Source of the DNA: GCA-002282575 sp964606405
GTDB taxonomy: Bacteria > Pseudomonadota > Gammaproteobacteria > Thiomicrospirales > Thiomicrospiraceae
Length of the DNA: 64,000 bases
NCBI GenBank assembly: GCA_964606405.1
Contig: CAZSGH010000001.1
Coordinates: 1-64,000, forward strand
Direction of reading: 5' to 3'
Part shown: piece after piece, positions 6,474 to 14,192 of the stretch
How positions within the stretch are numbered: the first letter of the stretch is position 1
How the letters are laid out: each line of letters opens with the position of its first letter
Program-made: the position numbers and the translations under genes
Notes under the pieces: generated by a model
Databases searched by the model: none
What the model was told of the DNA's origin: nothing
The model's input: only the letters and a program-made list of their open reading frames with translations

Positions 6474-8012
6474 ATGGCACAAACAGCATTGCGCGCAGCA
6501 TCAACTTATATCATTCCCTCTTTATTACTTCTACTGTCAGGCTGTGTTTCAGTTCCTGAGCTTCCCAACCCATTTGCCAACAAACCTAAAGCAGAATCTG
6601 CCTCACCTGCGACACCAGTTGCTGAAAAAGCCGAAGTCAAACCAGCGCAACCAACTTTACCCGCCGAAATTCAAACTTTAATCGATAAAGCAAATACAGG
6701 TGACGCTAGCGCAATGGGTGAGCTAGGCGATATTTATCGCGAAGGTCGAAATATTGCCAAAGACGACAAAAAAGCCTTTGAGTGGTATAAAAAATCAGCC
6801 GATGCCAATAATCCTTATGGTATCGCTTGGACGGCTTACAATTTAGAAAAAGGTATTGGCGCATCTAAAAACCTAACTGAATCGACAAAACTCTATGAAA
6901 AATGCGCAACAGTAGAATCGGACAACAAGCTTTATTGTCAAGAAAACTACGGCATCGCGCTTTATGAAGGGAATGGCACAGCACAAAACATTCCACTTGC
7001 CATTAATGTACTGATAGCACCTGCCCAAGCAGGAAAACTCAGATCGCAAACTAATCTAGCTGAGGCCTACGCAGCCATTAATGACGAAACTAATGCAACA
7101 AAATGGAGGCTTGCGGCAGCAGAACAAGGAGACTTAGCAAGCCAACGGTATGTAGGCAACCGCATTCGCCTTGGCATGGGCACCAAAAAAGACGTCAAAA
7201 CTGGCTTAATGTGGCTAACCAAAGCAGCAAATGGTGGTCTGTTAGATGCACAAACTAACTTAGGTATTTTGTATCGCAATGGTGAAGGGAAGGATATTCC
7301 TAAAAATTCATCACTCGCTTTTTACTGGTACATGGAAGCAGCTAAACAGGGAGATAAAGATTCTCAGTTCAATGTTGGATATATGTATGACACAGGTGAA
7401 GGCGTAACACGCAATGACTTTGAAGCCGTTAATTGGTATCGTAAAGCAGCTGATCAGGGGCATGCTGCAGCTCAGCGTAACCTTGGCATTAACTACAATC
7501 GAGGTATAGGTGTTGCGCAAAACTATACCGAATCGATCAAGTGGTATCAAAAAGCAGCCGATCAAGGCGATTCGAACGCAATGTTGAACCTAGGCTACAT
7601 GTATAACAATGGGGTCGGTGTTGTAAAAGACTATAAAAAAGCTTATGACCTATACACCAAAGCGGCCGAAAAGGGCAACATTATCGCCATGAACAATATT
7701 GGTGCCATGTTTAACGATGGAGATTACGTAAAACAAAACTATGCAGAGGCAGCCCGCTGGTATTTGCGAGCAGCAGAAGCAGGCTATGGTCGATCTATGC
7801 GAAATATCGCAGCCATGTTTGAAAATGGTAACGGTGTTCCCTATAGCCCTTCACAAGCACTCGAATGGTATCAAAAAGGTGCAAACGCAGGTGATGAGCT
7901 TGCTATGGAGCGTTTGGCAAAAGCCTACGAGTTTGGGCAGCTTGGACTTAAAAAAGATGCCAAGCAATCCAATGCGTGGTACAAAAAAGCTGAAATAGCG
8001 CGTCGTAACTAA
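6474..8012 (+). CDS. Sel1-repeat (TPR-like) lipoprotein
   Basis: This 512 aa protein has a lipoprotein signal peptide ending in the lipobox LLSGC (lipidated C24), a Pro/Ala/Lys-rich linker to about residue 60, and then an array of about ten Sel1 repeats of roughly 36 aa. Typical pieces are AMGELGDIYREG, AQTNLGILYRNGEGK, SQFNVGYMYDTGEGV and AQRNLGINYNRGIGV. Sel1 repeats form alpha-solenoids that bind other proteins. The N-terminal lipid anchors it to the inner or outer membrane facing the periplasm. Partner and pathway are unknown. A clear AAGGA precedes the start. It lies in the segment inserted between the recG relic and intact recG, so it may be horizontally acquired. Confidence 0.88.
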   Translation: MAQTALRAASTYIIPSLLLLLSGCVSVPELPNPFANKPKAESASPATPVAEKAEVKPAQPTLPAEIQTLIDKANTGDASAMGELGDIYREGRNIAKDDKKAFEWYKKSADANNPYGIAWTAYNLEKGIGASKNLTESTKLYEKCATVESDNKLYCQENYGIALYEGNGTAQNIPLAINVLIAPAQAGKLRSQTNLAEAYAAINDETNATKWRLAAAEQGDLASQRYVGNRIRLGMGTKKDVKTGLMWLTKAANGGLLDAQTNLGILYRNGEGKDIPKNSSLAFYWYMEAAKQGDKDSQFNVGYMYDTGEGVTRNDFEAVNWYRKAADQGHAAAQRNLGINYNRGIGVAQNYTESIKWYQKAADQGDSNAMLNLGYMYNNGVGVVKDYKKAYDLYTKAAEKGNIIAMNNIGAMFNDGDYVKQNYAEAARWYLRAAEAGYGRSMRNIAAMFENGNGVPYSPSQALEWYQKGANAGDELAMERLAKAYEFGQLGLKKDAKQSNAWYKKAEIARRN

Positions 8013-8091
8013 GGAAATTTAAGCCTCGAACAAATCAGCGTGTTCGAAGTGATATTAAAGCGCAATACAATCAATAGAAGGTAAAAGTAAA

Positions 8092-8610
8092 ATGAACATT
8101 AAACCATTATTTTTAAGTGTGGTGATGCTTGTAACAGCTACCGCATGGGCTGATCCAGCTCCGTTTGGACTTGAGATTGGAAAGACAACGATCAAAGAAA
8201 TGCAAGCCAAGTATAGCGCATCAAATATAGGCGAAAATAAATATAGTGGCGGCGAAATGTACAGCATTAAACCATCACAAATAGAGTTTGATGGTCTGCA
8301 AGAGATAACGACTGTTTTTAGCAAAGACGGACAATTGCTGGCTGTGTTGACGACGCTACCAAAAAGTAAGTTTGAATACCTCTATGAGAGCATGGGAAAA
8401 AAATACAAACTAATTTCTAAAGAAATACCGTTTGTTGGTAATAAATCCGCCAAATATGTTAATGGAAATACAGAAATCACACTGGATGCTCCGCACTTGA
8501 GCTTTGAAATGACTATGAACTATATTAGCAAAGATTTACAAAAGGCATTTGAAGCGCAATCAGCAACCGAAAATGCTAAGAAAAAATCAAAAGAGTCGTC
8601 ACAGCTTTAA
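8092..8610 (+). CDS. Periplasmic protein of unknown function
   Basis: This 172 aa protein was not recognised. It has a standard Sec signal peptide (MNIKPLFLSVVMLVTATAWA, cleavage before DPAPFG) and a mature part rich in Lys, Ser and beta-prone stretches (FGLEIGKTTIKEMQ, EITTVFSKDGQLLAVL). The C-terminus is lysine-rich and probably helical. FGLEIGKTTIKE resembles short periplasmic proteins of Acinetobacter-like bacteria, but no function is known to me. It follows the Sel1 lipoprotein by 79 bp on the same strand and is followed by a terminator at 8711, so both may form one unit of the inserted segment. Confidence 0.65.
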   Translation: MNIKPLFLSVVMLVTATAWADPAPFGLEIGKTTIKEMQAKYSASNIGENKYSGGEMYSIKPSQIEFDGLQEITTVFSKDGQLLAVLTTLPKSKFEYLYESMGKKYKLISKEIPFVGNKSAKYVNGNTEITLDAPHLSFEMTMNYISKDLQKAFEAQSATENAKKKSKESSQL

Positions 8611-8710
8611 CTCTGTTTTTGTAGGCTGCTTTCACGGATATTTGCCTAACTCATCGCGATAAAGCCTCCAAGCTGATCCAATTTAACGCAATATCACTCC
8701 AAACGTTCTG

Positions 8711-8740
8711 ATGCCTCTTACGAGGCATTGTTTGTTTTAT
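8711..8740 (+). terminator. Rho-independent terminator
   Basis: ATGCCTC (8711-8717), loop TTAC, GAGGCAT (8722-8728) is followed by TGTTTGTTTTAT. It closes the Sel1 lipoprotein / periplasmic protein unit. Confidence 0.8.
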
Positions 8741-8780
8741 GGTATGATTCTGCAGGAAGTAGTTTACAAGGAATAACGCT

Positions 8781-8930
8781 ATGTATGCAGTTGCATTCGA
8801 AGCAAAAGAACTGACAACAAACGCTAAGCAGTCAATCAAAACACTGCTAGGCAGCGCGCAAGAAAAACCATTCAAGCAGATACAAGACCCACTAGCTTGG
8901 CAAATATCACAACGAGATGAGTGGACGTGA
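8781..8930 (+). pseudogene. VapB-like antitoxin remnant
   Basis: This 49-codon frame (MYAVAFEAKELTTN... ending LAWQISQRDEWT) has an upstream AAGGA. It overlaps the next frame as GTGA, the arrangement typical of antitoxin-toxin pairs. The start resembles small VapC-partner antitoxins that begin MYAVEFEA, and the DPLAWQ-like tail resembles the ends of other antitoxins. It is shorter than the usual 70-90 aa, so an internal deletion is likely. The identification rests mainly on the PIN-toxin start that follows. Confidence 0.5.
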
Positions 8931-8968
8931 TTCTTCTTGATTCAAATATTTATTTCTACAATCATTAA
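8927..8968 (+). pseudogene. VapC (PIN-domain toxin) 5' fragment
   Basis: Starting at GTG 8927 the frame reads ILLDSNIYFYNH then stop. This is the first beta strand and first catalytic Asp of a PIN-domain ribonuclease (canonical xxLLDTNxxIY). Only 13 of about 130 residues remain, so the toxin is dead. It ends 24 bp before the recG start and marks the right edge of the inserted segment. Confidence 0.6.
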
Positions 8969-8992
8969 TCCGCTCATCATCTAGTCAGAACC

Positions 8993-11050
8993 ATGCTATC
9001 CACCCCCATAAACCAACTCGCAGGCATAGGACCGGCCGCTGAAGATGCGCTACACAAAACAGGCATCTTCACCCTGTGGGATTTGTTATTGCACTTGCCG
9101 TTACGCTACGAAGACCGCACACAACTGACCCCATCGCATCAGTTACAAGTTGGGCAATTGATTCAAGTCGAAGGCACGATTAGCCGTTGCCAAGAATTAC
9201 CCTCGCGTCGTCCCGTACATTTACTAACGCTACAAGGCGACGGTTTCAGTATTGCCCTACGCTTCCTTAACTATACCAAGTGGGCACACATTCTGCCCAA
9301 AGTCGGTACGCGCATTCGCGTCTTTGGGCAACTCAATCGAGACATGAGTGGTGAGCTAACCCTATTGCACCCCAATATGGTTCGACTCGACGGACGTAAT
9401 CCCCCCCCTCTGCCCGACACCCTCACGGCAGTTTATCCCAGTGTAGGCTCGCTCAAGCAAGGATTATTGCGCAAGGCCATTTCCGATGGATTAGCACGCC
9501 TAACGCAAACACCGCCCGCTGAGTTACTCCCCCAGCAGGCCAATCAACTCAGCTTAGTACAAGCCCTAACCGCTATTCACCTTGCACGTCCAGGTGATGC
9601 CATTGCACTGACAGTCGGTAGCCATCCAGCCGTACAGCGTTTAGCCTTAGAAGAACTCACCGCACAGCAATTGCTTGCGATGAATGCGCGCGCCGCTTTT
9701 GCTAACAGTCGCGCCCTTGCCTTACAACCGAGCCAAGACTTGTGCGCACAACTCATCTCGGCACTGCCCTTTAGCCTCACCAAAGGGCAACAGCAGGTAT
9801 GGCAAGACATTGCGCAAGACTTAATACAAGCGCATCCCATGCATCGACTGCTGCAAGGCGATGTCGGCAGCGGCAAAACGGTACTAGCCGCGCTGGCAGC
9901 CGTCCATGCTGCCAGCAGTGGCGTACAAACCAGCATCATGGCACCAACCGAAATTTTGGCCGAACAACTGCATGCTACTCTTGCACCTTGGCTCAAGCCG
10001 ATGGGCATTGTCTGCCAACTACTTACCGCCAGCAGCAAAGCCGCCGATAAACGCAAAGCACTGGTGGGCATTAGCGATGGCAGTATCAGCGTCATTGTTG
10101 GCACCCATGCCCTCTTCCAAGAGCAAGTGCAATACAAAAACCTTGGCTTAGTCATTGTCGACGAGCAACATCGTTTTGGTGTCGAACAACGCCTCGCACT
10201 CAAAAACAAAGGCGCACAAGATGCACTGATTCCGCACTTACTGCTGATGACCGCCACCCCTATCCCTCGCACCCTTGCCATGAGTTTTTATGGCGACTTG
10301 AATATCAGCAGCCTGACCGAACGCCCCCCAGGTCGGCAGCCGATTGAAACCGTCGTTATTCCCGACGCCCGTCGTGAAACTGTTGCCGACAGACTCGCCA
10401 ATGCTTGCCAAAAAGGCACACAGGCTTATTGGGTTTGTCCCTTCATTGTCGAAAGTGAAACGCTCGATGCGCACAACGTCAGCGATACCTCGCAATGGCT
10501 AAAAAGCCGCTATCCTGCGCTGCGCGTCGGGCTAGTACACGGACAACTGAGCGGCAAAGAAAAAGACAAACAGATGCAAGCTTTCAAAGCGGGCATGCTG
10601 GACTTATTAGTTGCCACGACAGTAATTGAAGTGGGTGTCAACGTCCCCAACGCGACGCTGATGGTCATTGACAATAGCGAACGCTACGGACTTGCGCAAT
10701 TACACCAACTACGCGGACGCGTGGGGCGAGGATCAGGAAAAAGTAGCTGCGTGTTACTATACAAACACCCTGTATCGGAAACAGGGCACGCACGCCTTGA
10801 GGCGATTCGCAACAGCCAAGACGGCTTTGCCTTGGCAGAACAAGACTTACACCTACGCGGCCCAGGTGAGGTGCTTGGTACGCGCCAAACGGGATTAAGC
10901 GAATGGCGCATCGCCGATTTATTACGCGATACCGCCCTACATCAGCCCGCAAAACACCTGGCGGAGCATATCGCACAACAGAACCCAGAGCATGTCCAGC
11001 CGCTCATTCAGCGCTGGTTAGGCAATAAGCTCAGATTTGTACAAGCATAA
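8993..11050 (+). CDS. recG: ATP-dependent DNA helicase RecG
   Basis: This 685 aa protein is a full-length RecG, the branched-DNA translocase that reverses stalled forks and processes Holliday junctions. Seen: an N-terminal wedge/OB domain (about 1-200, GIGPAAEDALHKTGI, LPLRYEDRT), then helicase motifs I (GDVGSGKT, about 287), II (DEQH), III (TATPIPRTLA), and IV-VI ending in QLRGRVGRG, followed by the RecG TRG tail around FALAEQDLHLRGPGEVLGTRQ. No convincing Shine-Dalgarno precedes this ATG, unlike the TAATG coupling kept by the relic at 6331. Its TAA stop forms part of a 4-bp duplication flanking a MITE-like element. Confidence 0.97.
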   Translation: MLSTPINQLAGIGPAAEDALHKTGIFTLWDLLLHLPLRYEDRTQLTPSHQLQVGQLIQVEGTISRCQELPSRRPVHLLTLQGDGFSIALRFLNYTKWAHILPKVGTRIRVFGQLNRDMSGELTLLHPNMVRLDGRNPPPLPDTLTAVYPSVGSLKQGLLRKAISDGLARLTQTPPAELLPQQANQLSLVQALTAIHLARPGDAIALTVGSHPAVQRLALEELTAQQLLAMNARAAFANSRALALQPSQDLCAQLISALPFSLTKGQQQVWQDIAQDLIQAHPMHRLLQGDVGSGKTVLAALAAVHAASSGVQTSIMAPTEILAEQLHATLAPWLKPMGIVCQLLTASSKAADKRKALVGISDGSISVIVGTHALFQEQVQYKNLGLVIVDEQHRFGVEQRLALKNKGAQDALIPHLLLMTATPIPRTLAMSFYGDLNISSLTERPPGRQPIETVVIPDARRETVADRLANACQKGTQAYWVCPFIVESETLDAHNVSDTSQWLKSRYPALRVGLVHGQLSGKEKDKQMQAFKAGMLDLLVATTVIEVGVNVPNATLMVIDNSERYGLAQLHQLRGRVGRGSGKSSCVLLYKHPVSETGHARLEAIRNSQDGFALAEQDLHLRGPGEVLGTRQTGLSEWRIADLLRDTALHQPAKHLAEHIAQQNPEHVQPLIQRWLGNKLRFVQA

Positions 11051-11151
11051 GGGAACCTCAAAAAACTGCACTTCGTGCATTTTTTAGATTTCCTAAGTTG
11101 TTTTTTCTCTGGTGGAAGGGATTAATAGGTTTTTAGTTTGTAGAGGTGCCC
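11051..11151. repeat. MITE-like element, copy A (short, 101 bp)
   Basis: The left end is GGGAACCTCAAAAAAC; the right end is GTTTGTAGAGGTGCCC (inverted). Direct ATAA duplications flank it at 11047-11050 and 11152-11155. The interior matches copies at 27606 and, inverted, 28874 and 39978, with a deletion. Confidence 0.75.
11058..11085 (+). terminator. Terminator downstream of recG, inside MITE-like copy A
   Basis: TGCAC-TTC-GTGCA (11067-11079) is followed by TTTTTT and preceded by an A-run, forming a usable intrinsic terminator in both directions. It is supplied by the inserted element. Confidence 0.65.
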
Positions 11152-11170
11152 ATAAGTACTGCCCGAAAAA

Positions 11171-13165
11171 CTATCCTCCCAACCACTCGCGCAATGGCTT
11201 AGGTTTACCTAAGAAATAACCTTGACCGTAGGTAATGCCGATGTTACGCAACACCTCAACATCTTTTGCTGTTTCAATATATTCAGCAACCGTTTCTTGC
11301 TGACGCAACTGGCTGATTTCATGAATATAACGAATCACTGCCAAATCTAGCGGATCTTTGTGCATATCTTTAATGAAGCTACCATCGATCTTGACCACAT
11401 CAAACGGCAAGTGTTTGAGGTACTCAAACGAAGACATCCCTGTACCGAAATCATCCAACGCGAACTCAATCCCCACGCTTTGACAGTACTTAATAAAATC
11501 AATTGCCTGCGACAAATCACCCACAGCCGAGGTTTCTGTTACCTCTAGTGCTAATTTGTGCCATGGAAAACTAACGTCAGCGATCAATTGCTTAATCGCT
11601 CGCTGAAAATCAGGATGATTCAAGGAACCACCTGCTAAGTTGACATGTGCAATATGCAAACTGTTAACATGATCGGGATACTGGCTTACCGATGACAAAT
11701 AGCTCGTGAGAACATAACGATCAATATCGACCATTAACTGATAGCGTTCAGCAGTCGGCAAAAAGTCATCGGGTGCAACAAATCGCCCCTCACTGTCCCA
11801 CAGTCGAATCAGAATTTCGTAACCAATTTGATCGCTGTCCTGCTGCAAAGGAACAATCGCCTGAGCGTATAACTCAAATCGCGCTGGCCCCGCTCCCAAA
11901 GCCTCTTTGAGGTAGCTGGCAACCAGAATATCACGATCAAACTGCTGCGTATGAGCATCGTCGGCACAATAAACGTGTAAATGATTACGTCCTGCAGACT
12001 TAGCAATGTAAAAAGCAGTATCAGAGGCCTTACCCAAGGCCGCTAAGGTATATTCATTCGCCTTAAAACTCACCATACCAATCGAACCAGATACCGAAAT
12101 CGCTTGCCCATCCCATACAAAACGATAATCATGCAACATTGCTAATAGACTTTGAGCAAGCGCATCTGCTGATGCTTGCGATTCGTTCAGCAATAAAACA
12201 AGGAAATCATCTCCGCCCAACCTTGCCACCATCGCCTTTTCAGGAAGCGTCGATTGCAGAGATTGCGATAACACTTTAAGCAAGTCATCGCCTGCCTCAT
12301 AGCCATACTGATCATTAACGAGCTTAAATTGATCTAAATCCAATTTGAACAGATGATGTAACAAAGTAGTAGGCGCTAATAATGCACGAGAAAGCGCTTG
12401 ATCCATTGCAAACCGATTCCATAGACCCGTTAAATCATCATGCTCACTTTGATAGCGCAATGCCGCACTTGCCTGTTGGATATTAACCATCATCTGGTTA
12501 TAGCCATCGAATAGCTGACCCACTTCATTCTTCGCTTCTGTTCTGACTGGTTCGAAATGCTGATGCAACAACTGTTGCTGTTGCATCGACTGTGCTAACT
12601 GAGCAAATGGATAGGTAAAACGCACGCTCACGCGCCAAGCGACCAACAACCCCAGCAACAACTCTAATGGGAAGATCCACATCAGCGTCATGAACCGATC
12701 TTCCAGTTGCGTGGCATACTGTTGAGGGTCGATCACAATCAGCGCACTTCCAAACACATGGTCATCGGCTTGAATAGGCATCCTTAAAAACAGATGCGCC
12801 CCATCAAATACTGACTGTGACAAGTTAACAGTCGAAAGTTTGAGTAAATCAGCGTAGGCATCGTGCTTTTGATAATCATAAATAGGCAGCCGTTGCGCAT
12901 TAGCAATGCGCACCGCATCTACTGGCTGATAAGCCGCAATACGAAAACCCAGTTCCGCAAAATTGTCGGTTGTTGGGTTAAGAATGGCCTCTAAGAAATC
13001 ATTATTGAGCGATCTCGCTAAAGTTTGCGCCTGCTCATGCGCAATCGTTTGACGTTCTTGGCGATCGAACCAGTTAATCAACAACAAGGTCGTCACTTGA
13101 ATCGCAGAAAGTAACACAATCATCAGTACCATGAGCTGGGTACGAATGCTAAGTCTTTGCCACAC
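11171..13165 (-). CDS. Membrane GGDEF-EAL protein with periplasmic sensor
   Basis: This 664 aa c-di-GMP enzyme has TM1 at about 10-30, a periplasmic LapD/MoxY-like region of about 140 aa, TM2 at about 170-190 and a HAMP-like stretch. GGDEF follows (about 235-395), then EAL (about 410-660). The GGDEF motif reads GGDDF, changing the key Glu to Asp, and there is no RxxD inhibition site, so cyclase activity is doubtful. The EAL side keeps YEILIR, LEVTET, DDFGTGMSSFEYLK, VVKIDGSFI and the AEYIE glutamate, so it is probably an active phosphodiesterase or a GTP-gated one. It starts at GTG with AAGGA upstream, 13 bp after the rhodanese gene, so the two form an operon. Confidence 0.9.
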   Translation of the reverse strand: MWQRLSIRTQLMVLMIVLLSAIQVTTLLLINWFDRQERQTIAHEQAQTLARSLNNDFLEAILNPTTDNFAELGFRIAAYQPVDAVRIANAQRLPIYDYQKHDAYADLLKLSTVNLSQSVFDGAHLFLRMPIQADDHVFGSALIVIDPQQYATQLEDRFMTLMWIFPLELLLGLLVAWRVSVRFTYPFAQLAQSMQQQQLLHQHFEPVRTEAKNEVGQLFDGYNQMMVNIQQASAALRYQSEHDDLTGLWNRFAMDQALSRALLAPTTLLHHLFKLDLDQFKLVNDQYGYEAGDDLLKVLSQSLQSTLPEKAMVARLGGDDFLVLLLNESQASADALAQSLLAMLHDYRFVWDGQAISVSGSIGMVSFKANEYTLAALGKASDTAFYIAKSAGRNHLHVYCADDAHTQQFDRDILVASYLKEALGAGPARFELYAQAIVPLQQDSDQIGYEILIRLWDSEGRFVAPDDFLPTAERYQLMVDIDRYVLTSYLSSVSQYPDHVNSLHIAHVNLAGGSLNHPDFQRAIKQLIADVSFPWHKLALEVTETSAVGDLSQAIDFIKYCQSVGIEFALDDFGTGMSSFEYLKHLPFDVVKIDGSFIKDMHKDPLDLAVIRYIHEISQLRQQETVAEYIETAKDVEVLRNIGITYGQGYFLGKPKPLREWLGG

Positions 13166-13178
13166 GACGATAATTTCC

Positions 13179-14063
13179 TTAATTGCCTAGGATCGCATTC
13201 GACGGATTTTCTATCGGCAAGTTAAAATCATTCCCCCATTGCTGCCAAGAGGCATCATAGTTAGCCACATCATAACCTAACGAACGTAATGCCAAATAAT
13301 TCGCCGAAGACACACGACCAATCGCACAATATAAAATCACACGTTTGTCTTTAGACACATCGGCATACAAATCAGCCAAAGCATTCAACGACAAAAACTG
13401 ATCGCCTTTATTTTCAATCGCAATAACATTTTGTGCCGCTGGGATATTGCGAGCCGCTGGAATATGACCAAAACGCTGCGCACTGGATGTTTTACCCACA
13501 TAATCCGATTTACTTCGCGCATCGATAATAAGCTGATTCGGATTTTGTGTGGCTGCCAGTGTCGTTAGCTTAGTCGCAATGCGATGATGATCTATTCTTG
13601 CTACATAATCGCTAGGCGATCGCAAAGGCACCTCAAAACTTTCGGCATACCCTAATGCTGTCCAGCCTGCATACCCCATATCGAGCACTTGTATTTGCTT
13701 AACGCCATAAACTTCAAGCATCCAAAACACGCGTGCGGCATCCATCATATTGCCACTATCGTAAACGACCACCTTGGTATCGCTAGTAATCCCTAACTGA
13801 CGCAAGGTCGCCTGCGCCTGCGCAGGTTGCACAATCGCACCATCTAGCGACTTATTTGCAAAGGTCCAATCGACAGGAAAGCTCAGTGCGCCCGCAATGT
13901 GCCCTGTATCGTAACTCTGGGCACTACGCGCATCAAGCACCACCACACGATTGAGATGCGAAGCCAATTCATCTGGCGACAGAATAAATTGCGCCTGCGC
14001 AGGCAAGACAGTCGCGGCAAGTGCCCAGCACATCATCAGAATAATGCTTTGATTAAAACGCAT
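13179..14063 (-). CDS. Periplasmic two-domain rhodanese (sulfurtransferase)
   Basis: This protein of about 294 aa has a Sec signal peptide (ending AQAQF) and two rhodanese domains. The N-terminal domain lacks the catalytic Cys (VVYDSGNMMDAARVFWML). The C-terminal domain has the active loop YCAIGRVSSA (C-x2-G-x2-S), as in secreted thiosulfate or mercaptopyruvate sulfurtransferases. It transfers sulfane sulfur in the periplasm; the donor is unknown. I use the ATG at 14063 because AAGGA sits 7 nt before it, whereas the in-frame ATG at 14069 touches the AAGGA. It heads an operon with the GGDEF-EAL gene, which suggests that sulfur status or sulfurated periplasmic thiols feed the c-di-GMP enzyme; this is inference. 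Confidence 0.88.
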   Translation of the reverse strand: MRFNQSIILMMCWALAATVLPAQAQFILSPDELASHLNRVVVLDARSAQSYDTGHIAGALSFPVDWTFANKSLDGAIVQPAQAQATLRQLGITSDTKVVVYDSGNMMDAARVFWMLEVYGVKQIQVLDMGYAGWTALGYAESFEVPLRSPSDYVARIDHHRIATKLTTLAATQNPNQLIIDARSKSDYVGKTSSAQRFGHIPAARNIPAAQNVIAIENKGDQFLSLNALADLYADVSKDKRVILYCAIGRVSSANYLALRSLGYDVANYDASWQQWGNDFNLPIENPSNAILGN

Positions 14064-14192
14064 ACCCATTCCTTAACACAACAGCAAGAGTATTCATTCT
14101 AAGTGCCTTTAAGGATCAATAGCAACACATTAAACAAGACAGCTATGATATGATTTTAGACCAAGCCAATAAGTACGCAAAAAGACTGAATC

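Noticed and set aside
8651..8875. 74-codon minus-strand frame
   Set aside because: It overlaps a terminator and the VapB-like frame, which has a better RBS and context.
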